From Citrobacter braakii (GTDB lineage Bacteria > Pseudomonadota > Gammaproteobacteria > Enterobacterales > Enterobacteriaceae), in contig NZ_NAEW01000008.1 of the NCBI RefSeq assembly GCF_002075345.1, positions 124,001 through 188,000 on the forward strand: 64,000 nucleotides of DNA, written 5' to 3'. Below are positions 42,193 to 50,779 of this stretch, piece by piece (position 1 is the stretch's first letter; every line of letters starts with the position of its first letter). The notes under the pieces were generated by a model that saw nothing but the letters and a program-made list of their open reading frames with translations, did no database searches and was not told where the DNA came from. Position numbers and translations under genes: made by a program.

Positions 42193-43191
42193 TTAAAGCG
42201 TATTGCCGTGATAAATCTGGTACCCCAAATCCACGGTGTTGTGGTTATGGTCGTTGTTCTTGATTTTGCTCAGCAACATCTGCGCTGCCATGCGGCCAAT
42301 GTCAAAACGCGGGGTGATCACGCTGGCGAGGCTTGGGATCATCTGCCTGCCCATTTCCAGCCCGTGGAAACCGGCAATCGAGATCTGTTCCGGAACGGCC
42401 AGATCGCGCTCGCGGCACAGCAGCAGCGCGCCCATCGCAATATCGTCGTTGGTGCAAAAAACGCCGTCTAAATCCGGATGCGCGGCGAGCGCGTCCCGCA
42501 TCATCTGGGTGCCGAGATGGATGGACGAAATAGAACGCGGATTGACGCGCAGCGGCGCCAGACCCCGGCGCGTCATGGCATCGCAATAGCCGCGATAGCG
42601 CTGTTCATCGCGGACGTCGTCTTTCGAACCGAGATAGAGGATTTTGTGCCGCTGGCGTTTATCCAGCATGGTGCTGACCATATAAAATGCCGCCTGACGG
42701 TTATCGAAGCCCACTTCCATGTCCAGACGATCGCCCTGAATATCCATCAGCTCTACCACCGGAATGTTGGCTGAACGCAGAAACTTAACCGTGCGCAGGG
42801 TGTGGTATTTCTCGGACAGGATAATGCCGTCGATATTATACGACAGCAGGTTGATCACCGACTCTTCCTCGGATTCCCGGTCGTAATTGTAGTTGGCGAT
42901 CAGCGTCTGATAGTTATGATCCGAGGTGACCGACTCAATGCCGGCCAGAATGTCAGCGAACAGTTGGTTTTGAAACGAGGGGATCAGCACTCCAAGCGTA
43001 TAGCTTTGCGCATTCAGCAGCATCGCGGGCGCGCGGTTGGGGATGTAATTAATCTCCTCCATAATCTGCGCGATGCGTTCACCGGTTTCCTTTGCGACCT
43101 TTTTTGGCGAGCGAATGTAGCGGCTCACCGTCATTTTGGTCACGCCCGCCAGCGTGGCGATGTCTTGCAAAGAAATTCTGTGGTTCCTCAT
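42193..43191 (-). CDS. idnR: L-idonate operon regulator, LacI family
   Basis: A 332-residue LacI-family regulator with the HTH ISLQDIATLAGVTKMTVSRY at the N-terminus and a sugar-acid sensor domain. It corresponds to E. coli IdnR, which activates idnDOTR with idonate or 5-ketogluconate and also acts on the gluconate genes. It is the last gene of the idnD-O-T-R operon, so it is autoregulated. Confidence 0.92.
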   Translation of the reverse strand: MRNHRISLQDIATLAGVTKMTVSRYIRSPKKVAKETGERIAQIMEEINYIPNRAPAMLLNAQSYTLGVLIPSFQNQLFADILAGIESVTSDHNYQTLIANYNYDRESEEESVINLLSYNIDGIILSEKYHTLRTVKFLRSANIPVVELMDIQGDRLDMEVGFDNRQAAFYMVSTMLDKRQRHKILYLGSKDDVRDEQRYRGYCDAMTRRGLAPLRVNPRSISSIHLGTQMMRDALAAHPDLDGVFCTNDDIAMGALLLCRERDLAVPEQISIAGFHGLEMGRQMIPSLASVITPRFDIGRMAAQMLLSKIKNNDHNHNTVDLGYQIYHGNTL

Positions 43192-43204
43192 TTTCTCTCC
43201 AGTG

Positions 43205-43232
43205 CCGGGGAGCGCGGATCTGTGCTCCCCGG
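43205..43232 (-). terminator. Hairpin between idnT and idnR
   Basis: CCGGGGAGC pairs with GCTCCCCGG around a 10-base loop. It has no U-run and probably tunes the mRNA between the two genes rather than ends it. Confidence 0.5.
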
Positions 43233-43243
43233 TGATGACTGTC

Positions 43244-44563
43244 TTAATGCAGAATGGCGTTCAGCGCCAGAACCCCCAGCAGCCCCATAATGGAAATCAG
43301 CGTCTCCATTACCGTCCAGGTACGCAACGTTTCCCCGACGCTGAGATTAAAATAGCCTTTAAACAGCCAGAATCCCGGATCGTTAACGTGGGAGGCAATC
43401 ACGCTGCCCGCGCCGGTAGCCAGCACCATCAGCGCCGGGTCGGCGTGAGTGACGTTAATAATCGGCAGTACCACGCCTGCGGTGGTGATCGCCGCCACGG
43501 TGGCTGAACCGAGCGCGATACGCAGCAAGGCGGCGACCGTCCAGCACATCAGCAGCGGAGAAAGCGATGTGCCGGTCATCAGGTGCGAGATATATTGCCC
43601 CACGCCGCTGTCGACCAGAACCTGCTTAAACGCGCCGCCCCCGGCGATGATAAACACAATCATCGCAATCGCACCGATAGAGTCGCCAATGATATCCATA
43701 ATTTGCTCGATCGTACGTCCGTTACGTCGACCAAGGGTAAAAATGGCGAGCACGATAGCGATAAACAACGCGACCGCAGGGTTACCGATAAATTCAAAGA
43801 ACACCCGTACGCTGTTGGTTTTCGGCAGCGTGATTTCGCACACTGCGGCGACCGCCATCAGTATGACCGGGATTACCGCGGCAAAGATACTGTTCCAGAA
43901 TGACGGCATCTCTTCTTCGGTGAACAGATGCGGGTTGAATAACCCTTCCGGCGGCGCTTTCTCAAAGCGGGTCAGCAGCTTAGAAAACAGCGGCCCGGCA
44001 ACAATCACCGTCGGGATAGTAATAATAAAGCCGTACAGCAGGGTGGTGCCGAGATTAGCCTCGAAAATGGTGGCAATCGCGGTCGGCCCCGGATGCGGCG
44101 GCAGAAAACAGTGGGTCACGGACAGCGCAGCTACCATCGGGACGCCAACATACAGCAGCGGCAGGCCGGAAGAGGCCACCACCGTAAACACCAGCGGCAG
44201 CAGCAGAACAAAGCCGACTTCGAAAAACATCGCCAGACCCACCACCAGACCGGTGATCACCAGCGCCCACTGCACGCGTTTCTTACCAAACGTGCCAATC
44301 AGCGTGGTGGCGATGCGCTGAGCCGCGCCGGTATCGGAAATCAGCTTACCGAGCATTGCACCGAAGCCAAGGATCATCGCCAGACCGCCGAGCGTCCCGC
44401 CGATCCCATTTTGTATTGAGTGCAAAACGGCCTGGGCATCCATCCCTTCGGCAAAACCGACGACCGCCGCCACCAGGACCAGAGCAATAAAGCCGTTAAC
44501 TTTAAAACCAATCATCAGGACCAGGAGCAGCGCGACGCCTGCCGCAATTATTATTAATGGCAT
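43244..44563 (-). CDS. idnT: L-idonate/5-ketogluconate/gluconate H+ symporter
   Basis: A 439-residue GntP-family permease with about twelve hydrophobic segments. FFEVGFVLLLPLVFTV and FLPPHPGPTAIA are characteristic. The ATG at 44563 (MPLIIIAAG) gives the same length as E. coli IdnT. It lies in the idn operon, separated from idnO by an ERIC-like element. Confidence 0.94.
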   Translation of the reverse strand: MPLIIIAAGVALLLVLMIGFKVNGFIALVLVAAVVGFAEGMDAQAVLHSIQNGIGGTLGGLAMILGFGAMLGKLISDTGAAQRIATTLIGTFGKKRVQWALVITGLVVGLAMFFEVGFVLLLPLVFTVVASSGLPLLYVGVPMVAALSVTHCFLPPHPGPTAIATIFEANLGTTLLYGFIITIPTVIVAGPLFSKLLTRFEKAPPEGLFNPHLFTEEEMPSFWNSIFAAVIPVILMAVAAVCEITLPKTNSVRVFFEFIGNPAVALFIAIVLAIFTLGRRNGRTIEQIMDIIGDSIGAIAMIVFIIAGGGAFKQVLVDSGVGQYISHLMTGTSLSPLLMCWTVAALLRIALGSATVAAITTAGVVLPIINVTHADPALMVLATGAGSVIASHVNDPGFWLFKGYFNLSVGETLRTWTVMETLISIMGLLGVLALNAILH

Positions 44564-44587
44564 AATCGTTTCTCTTATATCCCCGTC

Positions 44588-44692
44588 ATACTTCAAGTTG
44601 CAGGTGTGTTGGCTGCGCTCACTCACCCGAATCACTTACTCAAGTAAGCTCATCGGGTTCATTCACTTGCCGCCGTCCTGCAACTCGAATTA
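44588..44692. repeat. ERIC-like imperfect palindrome between idnO and idnT
   Basis: The centre ATCACTTACTCAAGTAAGCT is ERIC-like, and the ends TTCAAGTTGCAGG / CCTGCAACTCGAA are inverted repeats. It is a second member of the group seen between nrdD and nrdG and is transcribed within the idn operon. Confidence 0.72.
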
Positions 44693-44750
44693 TTTAGGGG
44701 TGGCCAAAAATGCAGCGCCTGGGCGCTGCGTGATGTTGCGTTGTGTTGTA

Positions 44751-45515
44751 TCAGACGGCGACCAGCATGCCGCCATCGACAAACAACAGGTGCCCGTTAA
44801 CAAAATCGGATGCTTTGGAAGAGAGGAAGACCGCTGCGCCAATCAGCTCCTGCGGATCGCCCCAGCGCGCGGCTGGCGTACGTTTGCACAGCCAGGCGGT
44901 GAAGGCTTCATCCTCGACCAGCGCTTTGGTCATCTCGGTTTTGAAGTAGCCCGGTGCGATACCGTTGACCTGGATATTGTGGCGCGCCAGCTCAACGCAC
45001 ATACCGCGGGTGAGCATTTTCACCGCGCCTTTCGAGGCGGCATACGGCGTGATGGTGTCGCGGCCCAGTTCGCTCTGCATGGAGCAGATGTTGATGACCT
45101 TCCCGGCCTGACGTTCCACCATGCGACGCGTTACCGCCTGCGAGACCAGGAACACCGCCGTCTGGTTAACGGCAATCACATCGTTCCAGTCCTGCTCCGG
45201 GAACTCGGTAAACGGATGGCGGCGCTGAATACCGGCGTTATTCACCAGCACATCGATTGGGCCAATGTCTTTTTCGATATGGTCGATGGCGGCATCAATG
45301 TCCTGTTTCTGCGTAACATTGAACGGCGCGGCAACGGCGCGGATCCCTTCCTGTTGCAGTTTGGCGACGGCAGCCTCCGCGCGCTCCGGCGTAATATCAT
45401 TGACGATAATCTGCGCGCCATATTTACCCAGCCCGGTCGCCAGTAAATAACCGATACCCTGGGCCGAACCGGTGATCAGAATATTTTTGCCATCCAGCGA
45501 AAAAAGATCGTTCAT
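44751..45515 (-). CDS. idnO: Gluconate 5-dehydrogenase (5-keto-D-gluconate reductase)
   Basis: A 254-residue short-chain dehydrogenase. The cofactor motif TGSAQGIG is at residues 16-23, the NNAG motif in VLVNNAGIQRR, and the catalytic YAASK in ITPYAASKGAV. It reduces 5-ketogluconate, made by IdnD, to gluconate. It lies 11 bases after idnD. Confidence 0.95.
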   Translation of the reverse strand: MNDLFSLDGKNILITGSAQGIGYLLATGLGKYGAQIIVNDITPERAEAAVAKLQQEGIRAVAAPFNVTQKQDIDAAIDHIEKDIGPIDVLVNNAGIQRRHPFTEFPEQDWNDVIAVNQTAVFLVSQAVTRRMVERQAGKVINICSMQSELGRDTITPYAASKGAVKMLTRGMCVELARHNIQVNGIAPGYFKTEMTKALVEDEAFTAWLCKRTPAARWGDPQELIGAAVFLSSKASDFVNGHLLFVDGGMLVAV

Positions 45516-45526
45516 TATGTTCTTCC

Positions 45527-46570
45527 TTATTTTGTTTCAGCAAAAACGAGCTGGACTTTCGCCGCCTGGGTTTTATCCCCGGCAAAGATCAGCGCCTGTT
45601 CAAGCTCGGTAAACGGATATTCGGCGCTGAGTAATGGCAGCGGATCGATAACGTTATTCGCCAGCCACGACACCGCAGTGTTGAACTCGGTGGTAAAGCG
45701 GAACGAGCCTTTGAGCGCGATCTCTTTGCCGATCAGCATCATCATCGGGAAGTCCGGCACCGCGCCGCCCATGCCGACCTGCACCATCACGCCTTTCGCG
45801 CGGGTGACCTCCAGGCAGGTGGTGATTGAGGACGGATGACCAGAGACTTCGAAGCTGACGTCGAAGTAGCCTTTTTCTTTTTTCCACTCATCGAGCGAGT
45901 CCTGCTGCGGGTTAATCAGCGTGTCAGCACCCATCTGCTGGGCAAGCGACAGCGAGCGCGGGCTGATATCAGCACAGACAATTTCTGCTGCGCCGAGCGT
46001 TTTCACCGCGCTGACGATCAGGCAGCCGATAGGCCCCACGCCGGAGATAAACACGCGCTTGCCCTGCAGGTCTCCTGCTTCATGCGCGGCGTGGATCGCG
46101 ACTGCCAGCGGTTCGGCAAAGGCCATGACTTTTTCATCGGCGTGCTGGGGGTAGGGGATGCACTGCGCGGTATCGACGGTTTTAAATCGGGTAAAGCCGC
46201 CGTCAACGTGGGGAAAATACATGGCGCTGCCAAAAAAGCGCATTTCCGTGCACTGGTTTTCTTCGTGCTGCAGACAGTATTTACAGTGGCCACAGGGCTT
46301 CGACGGATTAATAGCCACCGACTGACCTTCATGTAATTCTTTTGAGTCGCTGTGCACCACTTTACCAATAACTTCATGGCCTAAAATCATCGGTGCTTTA
46401 ACGGTAAAATTACCGACTTTTCCTTCCTGATAATAATGTAAGTCGGAACCACAAATTCCTCCTCGGGTAATTTGTACCAGCGTTCCTTTATTATTCCATT
46501 CAATATTTTGGTCGGTAATGGCAACAGTTTTCTTACCCGCGACAACGCAGGATTGTGTTTTGACTTGCAT
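45527..46570 (-). CDS. idnD: L-idonate 5-dehydrogenase
   Basis: A 347-residue zinc-dependent medium-chain dehydrogenase. Catalytic zinc ligands lie in GGICGSDLHYY and GHEVIGKV. The structural zinc cysteines are CGHCKYCLQHEENQC. The NAD-binding motif is GVGPIG. It oxidises L-idonate to 5-ketogluconate. First gene of idnDOTR and divergent from idnK, with an IdnR/GntR-type operator and a CRP site between. Confidence 0.95.
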   Translation of the reverse strand: MQVKTQSCVVAGKKTVAITDQNIEWNNKGTLVQITRGGICGSDLHYYQEGKVGNFTVKAPMILGHEVIGKVVHSDSKELHEGQSVAINPSKPCGHCKYCLQHEENQCTEMRFFGSAMYFPHVDGGFTRFKTVDTAQCIPYPQHADEKVMAFAEPLAVAIHAAHEAGDLQGKRVFISGVGPIGCLIVSAVKTLGAAEIVCADISPRSLSLAQQMGADTLINPQQDSLDEWKKEKGYFDVSFEVSGHPSSITTCLEVTRAKGVMVQVGMGGAVPDFPMMMLIGKEIALKGSFRFTTEFNTAVSWLANNVIDPLPLLSAEYPFTELEQALIFAGDKTQAAKVQLVFAETK

Positions 46571-46632
46571 AAATGCCTCACTGGTCAGGTAGTAACCTCG
46601 GCAGCATTTAAACGGTTTTGATTGTTATTATT

Positions 46633-46648
46633 TGTGATAAAGATCACG
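46633..46648. promoter_or_regulatory. CRP site between idnD and idnK
   Basis: TGTGAtaaagaTCACG matches the CRP consensus at 9 of 10 positions and is placed to activate idnD. Catabolite control of idn is known in E. coli. Confidence 0.75.
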
Positions 46649-46669
46649 CTGGAAAATTGTTACACTACA

Positions 46670-46685
46670 ATGTTACGCATAACGT
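46670..46685. promoter_or_regulatory. IdnR/GntR-type operator between idnD and idnK
   Basis: ATGTTACGCATAACGT is a near palindrome of the GntR-like type (ATGTTAC...GTAACAT), halfway between the two divergent genes. It would let IdnR control both directions. Confidence 0.7.
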
Positions 46686-46787
46686 GATGCGCCTTGTAAA
46701 TCTGCTCAGCCACGCCGAAAAAAGGTGAATTCTGCAATGTGGAAGGCGTAGTATCGCGCCATGGAATATGAATCTGGAGTTTTTTCA

Positions 46788-47309
46788 ATGGCCGGGGAAA
46801 GTTATATTTTAATGGGCGTTTCGGGTAGCGGTAAATCTTTAATTGGCAGCAAAATTGCTGCGGTATTATCGGCTAAATTCATTGATGGTGACGATCTCCA
46901 TCCGGCCAAAAATATTGATAAAATGTCTGAAGGTATTCCATTAACCGATGAAGACCGACTACCGTGGTTAGCGCGATTAAATGACGCTTCATACAGTTTA
47001 TATAAAAAGAATGAGACCGGGTTTATTGTTTGCTCGTCATTAAAAAAACAGTATCGCGATATATTGCGGCAGGGCAGTCCGAATGTGCATTTTTTGTGGC
47101 TGGACGGCGATTACGAGACCATTCTGGCGCGCATGCAGCGCCGGGCAGGGCATTTTATGCCGGTGGGATTACTCAAAAGCCAGTTCGATGCGCTGGAGTG
47201 CCCGCAGGAGGACGAACGTGATATTGCCCGCATCGACGTGAACCATGACATCGAGCATGTGACGGAACAGTGCCGCCAGGCGGTGCTCGCGTTTCGTAAC
47301 AGGCAATAA
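46788..47309 (+). CDS. idnK: Thermosensitive gluconokinase
   Basis: A 173-residue kinase phosphorylating gluconate to 6-phosphogluconate, the entry to the Entner-Doudoroff and pentose phosphate routes. The P-loop GVSGSGKS is at residues 9-16 and DGDDLHPAKNIDKM is typical. The ATG at 46788 is chosen from GGAG 8 bases upstream and the E. coli start MAGES; an ATG nine codons earlier lacks this. The C-terminus ends AFRNRQ and is about 14 residues shorter than in E. coli K-12. Confidence 0.93.
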   Translation: MAGESYILMGVSGSGKSLIGSKIAAVLSAKFIDGDDLHPAKNIDKMSEGIPLTDEDRLPWLARLNDASYSLYKKNETGFIVCSSLKKQYRDILRQGSPNVHFLWLDGDYETILARMQRRAGHFMPVGLLKSQFDALECPQEDERDIARIDVNHDIEHVTEQCRQAVLAFRNRQ

Positions 47310-47333
47310 GCTCAGCCCCTTGCGGGACTGAGC
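47310..47333. terminator. Hairpin between idnK and ahr
   Basis: GCTCAGCCCC pairs with GGGACTGAGC with one mismatch around a short loop, between the convergent idnK and ahr genes. Confidence 0.65.
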
Positions 47334-47339
47334 CTTGCA

Positions 47340-48359
47340 TCAGAAGTCGGCTTTCAGCACCACGCGGTAGCGGGCTTTGCCGTCACGCACGTGCTGGATA
47401 GCGTCGTTAATTTGCGACATTGGGTACAGTTCGGTGGTGGGCGACACCTTGCTGCGCCCGGCAAACTTCATCAGCTTGCGCAGTTCGAACGGCGTACCGG
47501 TTGCCGAACCGGAGATGCTGCGATCGCCAGCAATTAAGGTGAACGCTGGCACCGGCAGCGGCTTCAGCACCGCGCCGACGGTATGGAAGTTACCGCCGTA
47601 GGCCAGTGCTTCAAAATAAGGCTGCCAGTCGAGATCGACGTTAACCGTGTTAATAATGAGATCGAACTGGCCCGCCAGCGCTTTTAGCGCATCCGGATCG
47701 CGGCTGTTAACCACCTTATCCGCCCCCATCGCCAGCACTTCCTGCTCTTTCGCCGGATTGGAGCTGAACGCAGTCACTTCGCACCCCATCGCGTGTAACA
47801 GCTTAATGGCGATATGCCCCAGGCCGCCGATGCCGATCACCCCAACGCGGCTGGTGGCGGTGATATGGTGCATCAGCAGCGGTTTGAACACCGTGATACC
47901 GCCGCACAGCAAGGGACCCGCCGCCGCCAGATCGATGCTTTCCGGCAGCGGGATCACCCACTGCCAGTCGGCCCGCAGCTTCTCGGCAAAGCCACCGCGA
48001 TTGAGAATAGTGGGAACGGAACCTTCCAGACAGTTAATCTGATTGCCGCTGATACAGGCGTCACAGTGCCCGCAGCTGCGCGCCGTCCAGCCAATGCCGA
48101 CACGCTGACCAACCTTCAGACCTTTATCTTGCGCCGCGCTGCCGAGCGCCGCCACGCGACCAATCACCTCATGCCCGGCAACCAGTGGATACTGAGAGAA
48201 CCCCCATTCGTTGTCGATCATCGACAAATCGGAATGGCAGATACCGCAGTAATCGACCTGGACTTCGACATCTTCCGGCTTAAGCTCGCCTGCATCATAT
48301 TCATAGAGTTCGAGTTCGCTGCCCGCCGCTTTTGCGGCGTAGCTTTTTATCATCGACAT
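47340..48359 (-). CDS. ahr: NADPH-dependent aldehyde reductase Ahr (YjgB)
   Basis: A 339-residue zinc-dependent medium-chain alcohol dehydrogenase. [10 protein letters not shown] and AGHEVIG hold catalytic zinc ligands, [15 protein letters not shown] the structural zinc, and GIGGLGHIA the cofactor fold. It matches E. coli Ahr, which reduces a broad range of aldehydes with NADPH. It is transcribed away from leuX. Confidence 0.94.
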   Translation of the reverse strand: MSMIKSYAAKAAGSELELYEYDAGELKPEDVEVQVDYCGICHSDLSMIDNEWGFSQYPLVAGHEVIGRVAALGSAAQDKGLKVGQRVGIGWTARSCGHCDACISGNQINCLEGSVPTILNRGGFAEKLRADWQWVIPLPESIDLAAAGPLLCGGITVFKPLLMHHITATSRVGVIGIGGLGHIAIKLLHAMGCEVTAFSSNPAKEQEVLAMGADKVVNSRDPDALKALAGQFDLIINTVNVDLDWQPYFEALAYGGNFHTVGAVLKPLPVPAFTLIAGDRSISGSATGTPFELRKLMKFAGRSKVSPTTELYPMSQINDAIQHVRDGKARYRVVLKADF

Positions 48360-48524
48360 CGTGTTTCCCTCAGTGTGGTGTTGAACTGGAAGTGTAGAGC
48401 ATGGGGAAACGGGACGCTTCGCAGAAGGGGGGATTAATAAGGGGACAAACTGTGACGATGGTTGCAGGTGAGAAAGGGAATGCTGAAATTTTCAACACTT
48501 AGCGAGTCAGGCACACGCTGGTGC

Positions 48525-48552
48525 TTGCATGGTGGCGCATGACAGGTATAAT
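48525..48552 (+). promoter_or_regulatory. leuX promoter
   Basis: TTGCAT (-35, 48525-48530) and TATAAT (-10, 48547-48552) are 16 bases apart, 27 bases before the mature tRNA start. Confidence 0.75.
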
Positions 48553-48579
48553 CCACAACGTTTTCCGCATCCCTTCCGT

Positions 48580-48664
48580 GCCGGAGTGGCGAAATCGGTA
48601 GACGCAGTTGATTCAAAATCAACCGTAGAAATACGTGCCGGTTCGAGTCCGGCCTTCGGCACCA
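48580..48664 (+). tRNA. leuX: tRNA-Leu (anticodon CAA)
   Basis: An 85-base class II tRNA with encoded CCA. The acceptor arms GCCGGAG and CTTCGGC pair with one G-U. The anticodon arm GTTGA / TCAAC encloses TTCAAAA with anticodon CAA, and the T-arm is GCCGGTTCGAGTCCGGC. The long variable arm is typical of leucine. leuX is a common integration site; here the 3' half is followed 198 bases later by an integrase gene. Confidence 0.98.
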
Positions 48665-48862
48665 TCGGAACATCAATAGACGTCAACGGACGTCTTTTTT
48701 TGTGCCTGAAATCCAGTATCCGCAAGGCTTTCCTCGCTTTTTCACTCAACCTAAGTCAACCTGATTCAATCTACATCAACTTACTGATGCGGGTACAACT
48801 GCGGGTATATCCCGGTTCGATAATGTTTGTACCCACACAGAACCCTTGAAAGGATACTCATC

Positions 48863-50140
48863 ATGGCTCTGAGTGATGTGAAAGTTCGTTCGGCTAAGCC
48901 TGAAGCAAAAGCCTATAAACTTACTGACAGTGAAGGCATGGTGTTGCTGGTTCACCCTAACGGTTCTAAATACTGGCGACTTCGTTATCGCTTTGGTGGT
49001 AAAGAAAAAATGCTGGCGCTGGGGAAATATCCTGAAGTGTCGCTGGCGGATGCCCGGGCACGCAGGGATGAGGCCCGTAAACTATTAGCTAATGGCGTCG
49101 ATCCTAGTGAGAACAAGAAAGCCGTTAAGGTAGAGCAGGAACAAGAAGCGATAACGTTTGAAGTGGTAGCCAGAGAGTGGCACGCCAGCAATCAGAAGTG
49201 GTCTGCATCGCATAGCGCTCGTGTATTGAAAAGTCTCGAAGACAATTTATTTGCTTCAGTTGGGAAGCGAAATATCAAAGATATTGGTACTCGTGACTTA
49301 CTGGTCCCAATTAAAGCGGTGGAAAAGTCAGGACGCCTTGAAGTGGCTGCGCGTCTTCAACAGCGAACAACGGCAATAATGCGCTTTGCGGTACAGAACG
49401 GCTTAATCGATTACAACCCAGCGCAAGAGATTGCCGGTGCAGTTGCTACGGCGAAAAGAAAGCACCGTGCGGCTCTGGAGCTTAACCGTATACCTGAATT
49501 ACTTCACCGCATTGATCACTACTCTGGTAGACCGTTAACCCGACTGGCGATTGAACTCACTTTGTTGGTTTTCATCCGTTCAAGCGAGCTACGTTTTGCC
49601 CATTGGTCAGAAGTAGACTTTGAAACGGCCCTGTGGACGATTCCAGGCGAGCGTGAGCCACTGGAAGGAGTCAAGCATTCTCAGCGTGGTTCAAAGATGC
49701 GAACACCTCATCTTGTTCCTTTGTCGCGCCAAGCCTTAGCTATTCTGGAAAAGATCAAAAGCATTAATGGGAACCGTGACCTGATCTTCGTTGGAGACCA
49801 CGATCCGAGTAAACCCATGAGTGAGAACACGGTGAACAAAGCTTTGCGAGTGATGGGCTATGACACAAAAACGGAAGTCTGTGGGCATGGCTTCAGGACC
49901 ATGGCGTGTAGTTCACTGATAGAATCGGGCTTGTGGTCGAGGGATGCGGTAGAGCGGCAGATGAGTCACCAGGAGCGTAGTTCTGTACGGGCGGCTTACA
50001 TCCATAAGGCGGAGCATCTGGGAGAGAGGAGGCTGATGCTGCAGTGGTGGGCTGATTATCTTAATGCGAATCGGGAGAAGGCGGTAAGTCCGTTCGATTT
50101 TGCGAAACGGATCATGGGGGGAATGAGAATATATTCGTAA
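48863..50140 (+). CDS. P4-type tyrosine integrase next to leuX
   Basis: A 425-residue tyrosine recombinase of the P4/CP4 integrase family. The N-terminal arm-binding domain (ALSDVKVRSAKPEAKAYKLT) is followed by the core-binding and catalytic domains. Active-site residues appear intact: Arg239, His342, Arg345, His369 and Tyr379. The ATG at 48863 has AAAGGA upstream. The gene reads away from the tRNA, as in leuX-borne islands. It should recombine the 3' end of leuX with the element's att site. No directly repeated leuX end was found in the window, so the far border is not visible. Confidence 0.93.
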   Translation: MALSDVKVRSAKPEAKAYKLTDSEGMVLLVHPNGSKYWRLRYRFGGKEKMLALGKYPEVSLADARARRDEARKLLANGVDPSENKKAVKVEQEQEAITFEVVAREWHASNQKWSASHSARVLKSLEDNLFASVGKRNIKDIGTRDLLVPIKAVEKSGRLEVAARLQQRTTAIMRFAVQNGLIDYNPAQEIAGAVATAKRKHRAALELNRIPELLHRIDHYSGRPLTRLAIELTLLVFIRSSELRFAHWSEVDFETALWTIPGEREPLEGVKHSQRGSKMRTPHLVPLSRQALAILEKIKSINGNRDLIFVGDHDPSKPMSENTVNKALRVMGYDTKTEVCGHGFRTMACSSLIESGLWSRDAVERQMSHQERSSVRAAYIHKAEHLGERRLMLQWWADYLNANREKAVSPFDFAKRIMGGMRIYS

Positions 50141-50389
50141 GGACATGGTAGACTTGGCTTATTATTTATCAGCTAATATATCGGATGATAATTAGCAGGT
50201 TAGATTGTAGTTTTGTGTCATTCCCGCAAGATACAATCTAACAGAATGGGACATGTCCAGTCCGTCAATCTCGACTGAATGCTCAAGCGATGTGCTATTC
50301 ACCATAATCTTCTTATGCTGGTTACGATGCAGTCATTGATGCAAGGGATTGCAAAATGACGCCGTCTCTTTCTACTCATATATGATTTC

Positions 50390-50602
50390 TTGCTAGCGTT
50401 TTGGAGAGAATTGGTCGATAGCTGGAAGCAGCGATACCCACAGTTGCTGGAATCTGGCCGGGCTCAAGAATACGCAGATGACGTGATTATTAATCTGATG
50501 ATGGGATCAATGTCTTTTGGTGTTACCAACGTTTTGTCCAAGGACAAAGGCGTGGGCTGGTTTGGTGCGAGAGTGAATAGGGCTATATCTTCAAGAAGTT
50601 AG
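50390..50602 (+). CDS. Small ORF or gene remnant before the restriction locus
   Basis: A possible 70-residue product read from TTG (MLAFWRELVDSWKQRYPQLL...). It has no clear ribosome binding site, and the frame opens at a stop 11 codons earlier. I do not recognise the protein; it may be a remnant of an older island gene. The rest of 50141-50779 shows no other gene. A TATAAT at 50705-50710 without a good -35 may serve the restriction-modification genes. Confidence 0.28.
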   Translation: MLAFWRELVDSWKQRYPQLLESGRAQEYADDVIINLMMGSMSFGVTNVLSKDKGVGWFGARVNRAISSRS

Positions 50603-50779
50603 TGATGTGTGACAAGGTAGAGGGTCTGCAGGTAAAATGATTATGAAGTGACAGAACAGGCACAATCATCGACAACGATAGCCACCTTTAACGTTCGGTT
50701 GCGTTATAATCCTCGGCAAATTTTTGCTCTTCGTCATATGTCAGTGACCTGGCGAGAAGTGGACAGCTAAGAGAACCTT